Shown here: positions 48,601 to 55,557 of the stretch, piece after piece
Numbering within the stretch: the stretch's first letter is position 1
Layout: every line of letters begins with the position of its first letter
NCBI GenBank assembly: GCA_017411715.1
Contig: JAFQPO010000002.1
Span: forward strand, 1 to 64,000
DNA: 64,000 nucleotides
Source: Bacilli bacterium
Lineage (GTDB): Bacteria; Bacillota_I; Bacilli_A; ML615J-28; CAG-313
Direction of reading: 5' to 3'
Notes under the pieces: generated by a model
Databases searched by the model: none
The model's input: only the letters and a program-made list of their open reading frames with translations
Told to the model about the DNA's origin: nothing
Made by a program: the position numbers and the translations under genes

Positions 48601-49192
48601 TATCAAGTAATTTTTCATATACTTCATAATCCATTACTTCAACTTTTTGGATTTCATGACTTGTTCTGAAACCATCAAAGAAATGTAAGAAAGGAACACT
48701 TGTTTTAATAGCAGCTAAGTGTGCAACACCTGCTAAATCCATTACTTCTTGTACGCTTGATGTAGCTAACATAGCAAAACCAGTACCACGGCAAGCCATA
48801 ACGTCTTGGTGATCACCGAAAATTGATAATGCATGAGCAGCTAAACTACGTGCAGATACATGAATAACACCTGGCAATAATTCACCAGCGATTTTATACA
48901 TGTTAGGAATTTTTAATAATAAACCTTGGCTGGCAGTAAATGTAGTAGTTAATGCACCAGCTTGAAGTGAACCGTGAACTGAACCAGCAGCACCAGCTTC
49001 TGATTGCATTTCTACGATTTTAACAGGCATACCAAATAAGTTCTTTTTACCTTGAGATGCCCAAAGTTCTGCATACTCTGCCATTGGTGAAGATGGAGTA
49101 ATAGGATAAATACCCGCAACTTCAGTGAAGGCATACGCCGCATGAGCGGCAGCTTGGTTTCCATCCATTGATTGGAAAACTTTTTTTGACAT
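45650..49192 (-). CDS. nifJ: Pyruvate:ferredoxin (flavodoxin) oxidoreductase
   Basis: PFOR converts pyruvate and CoA to acetyl-CoA, CO2 and reduced ferredoxin; cytoplasmic. The single 1180-residue chain carries all fused domains: N-terminal TPP/pyruvate domain (FTEVAGIYPITPSSPMAEYA), CoA/gamma domain (about 420-610), two [4Fe-4S] ferredoxin motifs (CIQCNQCAFVCP from Cys690 and CTGCEVCVNQCP), the third cluster Cys in CGGCGETPY, and TPP-binding GCSSIYGGSFPATPY with GDGWAYDIGYGG. TAGGAGG precedes the ATG. Monocistronic; it supplies ferredoxin for the hydrogenase at 58-62 kb. Confidence 0.97.
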   Translation of the reverse strand: MSKKVFQSMDGNQAAAHAAYAFTEVAGIYPITPSSPMAEYAELWASQGKKNLFGMPVKIVEMQSEAGAAGSVHGSLQAGALTTTFTASQGLLLKIPNMYKIAGELLPGVIHVSARSLAAHALSIFGDHQDVMACRGTGFAMLATSSVQEVMDLAGVAHLAAIKTSVPFLHFFDGFRTSHEIQKVEVMDYEVYEKLLDKEAVADFRKRALTFEHPVTRGSAQNDDVYFQAREVSNKYYDNIPAVVAEYMEAISKETGRNYAPFVYYGAPDATDVIVAMGSVSETIKEVVDYLNAKGAKVGCVTVHLYRPFAKEYLLKVLPTTVERIAVLDRCKEPGAPGEPLFLDVQGAFYGAEKAPYIIGGRYGLSSRDTTPAQMIAVYDHLAKQGHTNFTVGINDDVTHLSIPVGPEVRMDDSVSELVFYGLGSDGTVGANKNTIKIIGDNTDLYAQAYFAYDSKKSGGVTRSHLRFGPKPIRSPYLVNKADFVSCSLEAYVEKYDMVECLKDGGTFLLNTVHSAEEIVNHLPNAFKKALAQKNAKFYIIDAVHLAREIGLGNRTNTILQSAFFKLNEQIMPYAEAQDLMKKYAAKTYGRKGEAIVKLNYDAIDKGAEGLVEVAVDPAWANLEVCAKAVDESRPHFVKTIADEVNAINGYKLPVSAFEQYADGTMPNGTAAYEKRGTANFVPQWVSENCIQCNQCAFVCPHAVIRPFLATEAEMANAPEGTKALKAIGKGFEGLQYSLQISTLDCTGCEVCVNQCPAPKGKALKMVPIEEAIQNNQAEVAKYFFNEVSYKDNLVDKFANPKNSQFAQPLFEFSGACGGCGETPYVKLITQLFGDRMVVANATGCSSIYGGSFPATPYTTNAKGQGPAWANSLFEDNAEFGFGMKVADSALRDSLATIMEEALANGVCDEKVKELFEKWLANKENSEVTKEVRDELLPLLEGKECETAKKVLELKDYLVKRSQWIFGGDGWAYDIGYGGLDHVIANQEDVNILVLDTEVYSNTGGQSSKSSPTASIAKFTAAGKHGKKKDLAAIAMSYGHVYVAYVSHGASQAQLLKAMKEAESYHGPSIVIAYSPCINHGLKRGMGKSQEQAKLAVECGYWTLLRYDPRLAEEGKNPLSVDSKAPNWDLYEEYLMSETRYAQLKTINPQEAEALLAQNKQEAQKRYANYQRMLALDYSK

Positions 49193-49240
49193 ATTTTTTT
49201 CCTCCTAAAGCTTAAATTTGCTTTTTTTGCATACTGACTT

Positions 49241-49249
49241 ATTATATCA
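49241..49249 (-). promoter_or_regulatory. Extended -10 promoter of the PFOR gene
   Basis: On the minus strand TGATATAAT (TGn plus TATAAT) lies about 50 bases before the PFOR start. The -35 region is poor. Confidence 0.5.
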
Positions 49250-49364
49250 CACTATACCTTTTTTTGCTAATTAAATGTTATATTTTTTAAAATTGTCGTT
49301 TTAATAAATAATTCAAAATGATTTTTACCAATTGAAAATTTCCTTTTGATAATATGCTTTTTGC

Positions 49365-49393
49365 TTGATTAATACACCCATTTAAAGTATAAT
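49365..49393 (+). promoter_or_regulatory. Predicted promoter of the radical SAM gene
   Basis: TTGATT (49365-49370) and TATAAT (49388-49393) with a 17-base spacer, 23 bases before the ATG. Confidence 0.65.
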
Positions 49394-49416
49394 ATTTATA
49401 AAAGGAGATATCTTTT

Positions 49417-51045
49417 ATGAATGTATTATTAATAGGAATTAACTCTAAATATATACACCCAGCGCTTGCAATTTATCAATTAAAAAAGAACCTTAATTAT
49501 GACTTTGTAAATGCTACCACCAAAGAATTTACAATCAAAGATGGCGCTTTAAATATCATAAATTACATTAATGATAACAGCTTTTCTTTAGTTTGTTTTA
49601 GTGTATATATATGGAATGTAAAACTAGTAAAAGAGATACTACAATTCTATAAAAATACTCCTCACAAATTTAAAATTTGCCTAGGTGGGCCAGAGGTTAG
49701 TTTCGAGTTTGATGACTACCTTGAACAAGATCTTTGTGACTATATTATAAGAGGTGAGGGAGAAATACCTTTTAATGAATTAGTTAGTGCCATATATCAT
49801 AATACGAGTCTATATGATGTTAGTAATTTATCTTTCAAAGAAAATAATACTATCATTAAAAATGAAGAAAAAATATTTCCTTTAGACGATATTAAACTAG
49901 CTACTTTAAGTGTTCATGACTATCAAAACAGAGTTGTATATTTAGAAGCAAGTAGGGGATGTCCTTTTAAATGTAGTTATTGTTTGGCATCAACTAGTAA
50001 CAATGTTAGATTTTTTGATCTTGATGATATAAAATATATTATTAAAAAACTAATCGATGATGAAACTAAAATTGTTAAATTCCTAGATAGAACATTTAAT
50101 GCGCGCCCTGAATATACTAAAGAAATAATTCAATATATTAATGATCATAATAAAAAAACATCATTTCAATTTGAAATTGTTGTTGATAGACTAACGCCAG
50201 AACTAATTGATTTAATTACTAATGCCAATAATTTCCCGATTAGATTTGAAGTTGGCATTCAAACAATGAATGAATCTGTTAATAAAGCAATTAATAGATA
50301 TCAAAACAATGATACTCTTATTAAAAATATTGCAATTCTTAATAATCTTAAACATGTTGATTTACATCTTGACTTAATTGCGGGGTTACCTCTGGAAACA
50401 CTTCCAATGTTTATAGATTCATTCAATAAAGTCTTCAAACTTAACGCTAAAGAGTTACAACTTGGTTTTTTAAAATGTTTAAAAGGAACCCTTATTTCTA
50501 AACAAAAAGAACTTCATGAATATACATTCTCAAACAGTGCTCCGTATGAAGTAATTAACAATAAATACATGTCTAAAAATGATCTTGATGAAATACACTT
50601 AGTTGAAGAATCACTTGATTTATTTTATAACTCAAATCGTTTTAACCATACTTTTAAATATTTTATCACCAAATACAACGACCATAACTTTTATTACTTT
50701 TTATTAGATTTATCTAACTATCTTATGAATGAAAAGTTTGACTTCCACAAATATCAATTATATGATTTATACTATTATTTCTATTTGTTCATGCAACGTT
50801 TTAATGATGAAGAATTACTTTTCTTAATTAAAAAAGATTATTTACTCAATAATAAAACAAAACCAAAAAGATGGTGGGGAAAAGAAAAGTTAGATGAAGA
50901 AATGATAAAATGTATTTTAGCTCATATCGATAATAAAACAATTGATGATATATATAGATATAGTATTGTTATCAAAAATAAAAAACATCTTTTTATCATC
51001 TTCTATCAAAATTATCAACCACAACACTTTGAATTTGATGTATAA
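49417..51045 (+). CDS. B12-binding-domain radical SAM protein (DUF4080-type)
   Basis: 542 residues. Residues 1-135 resemble a cobalamin-binding Rossmann domain (MNVLLIGINSKYIHPALAIY, CLGGPEVSFE, RGEGEIPF). The radical SAM core follows with CxxxCxxC at Cys182, Cys186 and Cys189 (SRGCPFKCSYCLAS), then FLDRTFNARPEY and FEVGIQTMNESV. The C-terminal about 130 residues match the DUF4080 extension of such Clostridia/Bacilli proteins. The substrate is unknown. It is probably coupled to the orphan Mur-domain gene downstream. Confidence 0.87.
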   Translation: MNVLLIGINSKYIHPALAIYQLKKNLNYDFVNATTKEFTIKDGALNIINYINDNSFSLVCFSVYIWNVKLVKEILQFYKNTPHKFKICLGGPEVSFEFDDYLEQDLCDYIIRGEGEIPFNELVSAIYHNTSLYDVSNLSFKENNTIIKNEEKIFPLDDIKLATLSVHDYQNRVVYLEASRGCPFKCSYCLASTSNNVRFFDLDDIKYIIKKLIDDETKIVKFLDRTFNARPEYTKEIIQYINDHNKKTSFQFEIVVDRLTPELIDLITNANNFPIRFEVGIQTMNESVNKAINRYQNNDTLIKNIAILNNLKHVDLHLDLIAGLPLETLPMFIDSFNKVFKLNAKELQLGFLKCLKGTLISKQKELHEYTFSNSAPYEVINNKYMSKNDLDEIHLVEESLDLFYNSNRFNHTFKYFITKYNDHNFYYFLLDLSNYLMNEKFDFHKYQLYDLYYYFYLFMQRFNDEELLFLIKKDYLLNNKTKPKRWWGKEKLDEEMIKCILAHIDNKTIDDIYRYSIVIKNKKHLFIIFYQNYQPQHFEFDV

Positions 51046-51051
51046 ATTAAA

Positions 51052-51082
51052 AATATCACCATATAATAAAAATGGTGATATT
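51052..51082 (+). promoter_or_regulatory. Hairpin that sequesters the ribosome site of the next gene
   Basis: AATATCACCAT (51052-51062) and ATGGTGATATT (51072-51082) are perfect reverse complements around a nine-base loop. The 3' arm contains the GGTGAT ribosome site and ends next to the ATG at 51083. The upstream stop (51045) is seven bases before the hairpin, so a terminating ribosome could open it. Confidence 0.65.
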
Positions 51083-51388
51083 ATGAAAATAAATACTTTG
51101 TTTCCTTATATATATAACAGACATCATATTAAAGGAATAAGTACAGATCCTACTAAATGTAACAAAGGCTATATATTTATTCCTATATATAATAAAGAAA
51201 CAACAAAAGATAAAAGAATTAAAGACTTAGAAGTTGCGACAAAAAATGGCGCAAACATATATATAAGTAATAAGTATTTAAAAGAATCTAATATCTTATC
51301 TATCTATGTTAACAATACGGAAACTGAACTTAATAGAATTCTTCCAATCCTTAGCGAAGATGACTCTATATATCAAATAATAAAATAG
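51083..51388 (+). CDS. Stand-alone Mur-ligase N-terminal (UDP-binding) domain
   Basis: 101 residues. IKGISTDPTKCNKGYIFIPI is the Mur ligase N-domain signature (compare I-x-x-DSR-x-V-x-x-GDLF-x-A in MurE), followed by KDLEVATKNGANIYIS and a VNNTETELNRIL tail. No central ATPase or C-terminal domain follows; a terminator closes the gene. The start at 51083 is set by GGTGAT. It may be a remnant of murE or a true split protein. The frame is intact and the ribosome site regulated, so I lean to function. The alternative upstream start (50942) overlaps the radical SAM gene and has no support. Confidence 0.55.
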   Translation: MKINTLFPYIYNRHHIKGISTDPTKCNKGYIFIPIYNKETTKDKRIKDLEVATKNGANIYISNKYLKESNILSIYVNNTETELNRILPILSEDDSIYQIIK

Positions 51389-51407
51389 GCCATTTGGCCT
51401 ATTTTTT
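51383..51407. terminator. Bidirectional terminator containing both stop codons
   Basis: AAATAGGCCA (51383-51392) and TGGCCTATTT (51395-51404), with T-run. The plus-strand stop (TAG, 51386-51388) and the minus-strand rsmI stop (51399-51401) both lie in its arms. Confidence 0.85.
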
Positions 51408-52244
51408 GTTTTCAAATAATTCTTTATATAAATCATTCTTAGATATGCCTAAATCTTTAGCAGCTTGTTTTAATGCTTCATTTTTAGTCATATCCATTTT
51501 TAAATATTTTTCATAAAGTTCTTGTGGAGTTTCATTGATTTCTTCTTGTCCTACTTTCCCTTCAATGATTAAAACAATTTCGCCTTTAATTGTATCTACA
51601 ACCTCTAAAATTTCTTGTGGAGTGCCTCGGTAATATTCTTCAAACTTTTTAGTTAACTCTCTTGCTAAAACAATGCATCTATCTGGACAAAGTTCAGATA
51701 GTATTTTTAATGTTTCTTCAATTCGGTGTGGTGATTCATACATTACAATTGTTTCTTTAGAAAGTAGCAATTCTTTTAATTCAGTTTTTCTTTTAGCTTT
51801 TTTACTGTTTAAAAATCCAACAAACAAATATTTATAAGTAGGCAGGCCTGATGCAACAAGGGCACTAATACCAGCTGATGCTCCAGGTATAACTACAACA
51901 TCAATATCTTCTTCAATTGCTTCTTTTACCGCAACCCATCCTGGATCACTTATACAAGGGAGCCCCGCATCAGATATGACAGCGACATTTTGCCCTGCCT
52001 TGATTTTATCAATCAATTTTTTTGTAATTTCGTTTTCATTGAATAAGTGATAACTGTGAAGAGGAGTATCAATATCATAGTGTTTTAAAAGACTTTGTGA
52101 TGTTCTTGTATCTTCACAAAAAATAATATCCACACTTTTTAAAACATCAACTGCGCGATACGTCATATCTCTTAAATTACCAATTGGGGTTGCTACTATA
52201 TATAATTTAGGTAAATCGTTGTTGAAGGATTTTTGTCTTTTCAT
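51399..52244 (-). CDS. rsmI: 16S rRNA (cytidine-2'-O)-methyltransferase RsmI
   Basis: Methylates C1402 of 16S rRNA. 281 residues of the tetrapyrrole-methylase fold: KLYIVATPIGNLRDMTYRAV, CEDTRTSQSLLKHY, VISDAGLPCISDPG, VIPGASAG and YESPHRI are characteristic of this enzyme. It is the last gene of tmk-holB-ricT-yabB-rsmI, four bases after the yabB-like gene. Confidence 0.95.
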   Translation of the reverse strand: MKRQKSFNNDLPKLYIVATPIGNLRDMTYRAVDVLKSVDIIFCEDTRTSQSLLKHYDIDTPLHSYHLFNENEITKKLIDKIKAGQNVAVISDAGLPCISDPGWVAVKEAIEEDIDVVVIPGASAGISALVASGLPTYKYLFVGFLNSKKAKRKTELKELLLSKETIVMYESPHRIEETLKILSELCPDRCIVLARELTKKFEEYYRGTPQEILEVVDTIKGEIVLIIEGKVGQEEINETPQELYEKYLKMDMTKNEALKQAAKDLGISKNDLYKELFENKK

Positions 52245-52247
52245 AAT

Positions 52248-53003
52248 TTACTCCATTGCTTTATTGTAATTAAATATTTCTTTTATTTCTTCTGTGTATT
52301 CTCCAGAATCAGTGTGTACATATAAAGGTGGCAAGATTTTTAAATTGCCCACTTTTTTTGATTTCTTAGCTTCAATTAAAACTATCAAACTATCATCATC
52401 TTGTTTGGGATAAACAAATCTTATTCTTTTTGGTTCTAGACTATATTTTCTAAAAGAAGTTAATATATCTACTAATCTACTTGTTCGATGAACCATCGCA
52501 AATGTTCCACCATCTTTTAATAAGGCAACAGTTTCTTTTAATAAAGATTCTAGGTTCATTTTAACTTCATGTCTTGCGATAGTCAAATAATCATTTTTAT
52601 TAATATTAGATGACTCATCATAAATAAAATAAGGTGGGTTCGATACAACCACATCAAATTTAGAAACGCCTAGTTCATTATGAATGCCTATTGCGTCTTT
52701 ATTTAGAATAGTGATTTGTTCAGTCAGATTATTTAGTTCTATATTCTTTCTAGCAAGACTTGCAATTTCTTCTTGGATTTCAACACCATATATCTTATTT
52801 TTAGTTCTCATTGATAAAAGAAGTGGGATAGGCGCATTACCACATCCCAAATCTATTATTGCTTTATCTTTTTGATTAATAGTTACAAACGATGCAAGCA
52901 AGGTTGAATCAAGTGAGAAATTAAAGATGTCTGGTCTTTGAATAATTTTCATCCCAGGAAATCCTAATAAATCATTCACTACTTCAACTTTCTTATTTTT
53001 CAT
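52248..53003 (-). CDS. yabB: tRNA1(Val) adenine-N6-methyltransferase-like protein (YabB)
   Basis: 251 residues of the class I SAM methyltransferase fold, with IDLGCGNAPIPLLLSMRTK and catalytic NPPY in DVVVSNPPYFIYDE, as in TrmN6/YabB. The RNA target is inferred from family. Overlaps ricT by 11 bases. yabA, which lies between these genes in Bacillus, is absent. Confidence 0.9.
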   Translation of the reverse strand: MKNKKVEVVNDLLGFPGMKIIQRPDIFNFSLDSTLLASFVTINQKDKAIIDLGCGNAPIPLLLSMRTKNKIYGVEIQEEIASLARKNIELNNLTEQITILNKDAIGIHNELGVSKFDVVVSNPPYFIYDESSNINKNDYLTIARHEVKMNLESLLKETVALLKDGGTFAMVHRTSRLVDILTSFRKYSLEPKRIRFVYPKQDDDSLIVLIEAKKSKKVGNLKILPPLYVHTDSGEYTEEIKEIFNYNKAME

Positions 53004-53826
53004 TTTTAAGTTGTTCCTTCGTTTTTACAACTGAAATATCACTAACTTTTAAAGTCGTAGGTAATGAATCTGGTGTTTCTTGTACCCTTACAGTTTTTTG
53101 AATGTAATCAACACTAATAATTTTAGCTTCTACATCATTCGGTGTTTTAACAATTGATCCAACTTGTGGCATTTCTTTTTTAATTTCTTGATATATCTCA
53201 TTTTCATATGCAATACAACATAAAAGTTTACCACAAACACCACTAATCTTTTGAACATTTAAACTTAAGTTTTGATCTTTTGCCATTTTCATTGTGACAA
53301 TATCAAAATCTCTTAAATGTCTTTTACAACAAACTTCCATTCCACAACTTCCGATACCACCTAAATATCTTGCGGCTTCACGTGGGCCAATTTGACGAAG
53401 TTCAACTCTTGCTCTGAATTCAGGCGCAAGTGATTTTAAAAGCTCACGGAAATCAACACGATCATCTGCTGTATAATAGAATACTATTTTAGAACAATCT
53501 ATTGTGTATTCTGCGTATAATGGCTTCATATCTAAATTGCATTTTCTAACATTCTTTTTAAATATCTCAAATGCTTTTTCAGACATAACTTTATTTTTTT
53601 CATTTTGATCTATATCTCTTTTACTAGCTTTACGAATTACTGGTTTTAATGCAGCCTCAAGTTTTTCATCATCAAGAGTTGTATTAGCAATTATTACTTT
53701 TCCAATTTCCAATCCTCTAACTGTTTCAACGATTGCATATTCGCCAACATTAAATTCTAAATGAATTGGATCAAAATAATATATACGACCAGCTCCGTTG
53801 AACTGTATTCCAACTACTTTAGCCAT
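52993..53826 (-). CDS. ricT: PSP1-domain protein RicT (YaaT)
   Basis: 277 residues. PSP1 domain with LGGIGSCGMEVCCKRHLRDF and CGKLLCCIAYENEIY, the Cys cluster that in Bacillus RicT contributes to [4Fe-4S] binding in the RicAFT complex. That complex assists RNA maturation with RNase Y and affects sporulation and competence. Located between holB and yabB as in Bacillus. Confidence 0.92.
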   Translation of the reverse strand: MAKVVGIQFNGAGRIYYFDPIHLEFNVGEYAIVETVRGLEIGKVIIANTTLDDEKLEAALKPVIRKASKRDIDQNEKNKVMSEKAFEIFKKNVRKCNLDMKPLYAEYTIDCSKIVFYYTADDRVDFRELLKSLAPEFRARVELRQIGPREAARYLGGIGSCGMEVCCKRHLRDFDIVTMKMAKDQNLSLNVQKISGVCGKLLCCIAYENEIYQEIKKEMPQVGSIVKTPNDVEAKIISVDYIQKTVRVQETPDSLPTTLKVSDISVVKTKEQLKNEK

Positions 53827-53834
53827 AGTTCCTC

Positions 53835-54812
53835 CTATAGTTCAGTAAACAAGCTTACATATAATAATTCCATATTCACTCTTGCATATAATCTTTCATC
53901 ATATTTATTTATTACGTCTAATACATGAATAAGATCTTTAATTTCATAATCTTTTTTAAGATTAGAAAAATATTCTACAAAATGAATTGAACTATCATTT
54001 TTCTTGTTTCTTTTTAAATTTGATAAATATTTGATTTTTTCTTTAATAAACAAAAGCATGATATTGAAAAATATTGGATGTAAGTTTTCCTCTTTAAATA
54101 AAACTTTTCCCTTTAAAGCATAATCAATTAATAAATCTTTACCAAGATTCATACTACGATATAAACTTTGTACAAATTCATATATATCAATAACATTACC
54201 TTCTTCAATATATTTATTAGCTTCTTCAACACTATTTGAAATATTAGATAATACATAGGCGAAATCTTTATCAACGCCTGCTTGTAAAAGAGATGTTTCA
54301 ATCGCATATTTATTAATCGGAATAAAATGTATTAATTCACAACGTGATGCGATAGTATCAATAATTCTACTAGCGTTTTGAGTAGTTAATATAATATAAT
54401 GATTAGGATAAGGTTCTTCTAAAAGTTTTAATAAAGCATTAGCTGCAGCTTTATTTAGTTTTTCTGCATCTTCAATAATATATATCTTCGCACCTGTTTC
54501 AACAGATGTCATTGATAACTCATGGATAATTTGTGCTATTTGTTCTTTTCTAATAACATCTTTTTCTGGTTGAATTCTAATTACATTTGTATGAGCATTA
54601 TTTAAAACTCTATCACAATTAGCACATACTTCACATGGTGCATATTCTTGTTCACATAATAATTTGGAAGCAAAGTATAAATATGCTTTTTCAATACTTA
54701 CTTTGTCTTCGCCATCAAATATATATGCATGAAATAAACGATTGTTTTTAATACTTTGATCTATTAGCTTAACGATATTTTTTTGATTTTTAAGTAAGCT
54801 ATCAAAAAACAT
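53835..54812 (-). CDS. holB: DNA polymerase III delta' subunit
   Basis: Clamp-loader subunit. 325 residues: LLKNQKNIVKLIDQSIKNNR start, zinc-binding CEVCANCDRV, EDAEKLNKAAANALLKLLEE, and SRC motif in IASRCELIHF. The P-loop is not conserved, as usual for delta'. AAGGAGG precedes the start; tmk lies upstream. Confidence 0.93.
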   Translation of the reverse strand: MFFDSLLKNQKNIVKLIDQSIKNNRLFHAYIFDGEDKVSIEKAYLYFASKLLCEQEYAPCEVCANCDRVLNNAHTNVIRIQPEKDVIRKEQIAQIIHELSMTSVETGAKIYIIEDAEKLNKAAANALLKLLEEPYPNHYIILTTQNASRIIDTIASRCELIHFIPINKYAIETSLLQAGVDKDFAYVLSNISNSVEEANKYIEEGNVIDIYEFVQSLYRSMNLGKDLLIDYALKGKVLFKEENLHPIFFNIMLLFIKEKIKYLSNLKRNKKNDSSIHFVEYFSNLKKDYEIKDLIHVLDVINKYDERLYARVNMELLYVSLFTEL

Positions 54813-54825
54813 ATATATACCTCCT

Positions 54826-55446
54826 TTATTTAATTTTATTATAAATAACTTCTAATACTTTTTTTGTTACTTCTTCGATTGATTCTTCACCATTGATTAT
54901 TACTACACGATCTTTAAATCTAGGTGCAAGTGATAAATAAGCATCGTATACTTTTTTGTGGAAACTATTACCTTCAAGTTCTAATCTATCTAACTCTTTT
55001 TGATGAGTTTTACGGGCAAGTCCAACTTCAGGGTCAACAAGTAGATATATTGTTAAATCTGGCATTAAGCCTTTTGTCGCGAACATATTCATATTATATA
55101 CTTCATCAACACCTAATCCTCTAGCATACCCTTGATATGCAAGGGAAGAATCAATGTATCTATCACAGATAACAACGCATCCTTCTTCTAATGCGGGGAT
55201 GATTGTTTCTTTTAAGTGTTGTCTACGACTTGCGGCATAAAGTAATGCTTCTGTTACATCATCCATTGCTAGATTATCTGTATCAAGTATTACTTGTCTA
55301 ATTTTCTCCGCAACATAGCTTCCACCTGGTTCACGTGAAAATAGTGATTTAATATTATTTTCTTTAAAACTTTCTTTTATATTATTGATGATAGTAGATT
55401 TACCACTGCCATCATTACCTTCAATACTTATAAATATGCCTTTCAT
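54826..55446 (-). CDS. tmk: Thymidylate kinase
   Basis: Phosphorylates dTMP to dTDP. 206 residues with P-loop EGNDGSGKST, DRY motif in VICDRYIDSSLAYQG, and the LID segment downstream. The start at 55446 is set by GAGGAT; 55461 would add an unsupported leader. First gene of the five-gene operon. Confidence 0.96.
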   Translation of the reverse strand: MKGIFISIEGNDGSGKSTIINNIKESFKENNIKSLFSREPGGSYVAEKIRQVILDTDNLAMDDVTEALLYAASRRQHLKETIIPALEEGCVVICDRYIDSSLAYQGYARGLGVDEVYNMNMFATKGLMPDLTIYLLVDPEVGLARKTHQKELDRLELEGNSFHKKVYDAYLSLAPRFKDRVVIINGEESIEEVTKKVLEVIYNKIK

Positions 55447-55500
55447 AATTTCAATCCTCATTTTTTTGATTTATACCATATCTTATTATACCATAAGTAT

Positions 55501-55548
55501 TAAAAAAAGTTTTGATAAAAGAGTAGAAATTTACTTTACCAAAACTTT
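55501..55548 (-). terminator. Intrinsic terminator after the amidase lipoprotein gene
   Basis: AAAGTTTTG (55506-55514) and CAAAACTTT (55540-55548) with additional internal pairing and a T-run on the minus strand. Confidence 0.65.
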
Positions 55549-55557
55549 CTTGATTAT

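Noticed and set aside
51083-51388. Decaying murE pseudogene
   Set aside because: No downstream murE sequence remains in any frame before the terminator and the ORF has start, ribosome site and terminator, so it was kept as a gene with moderate confidence.
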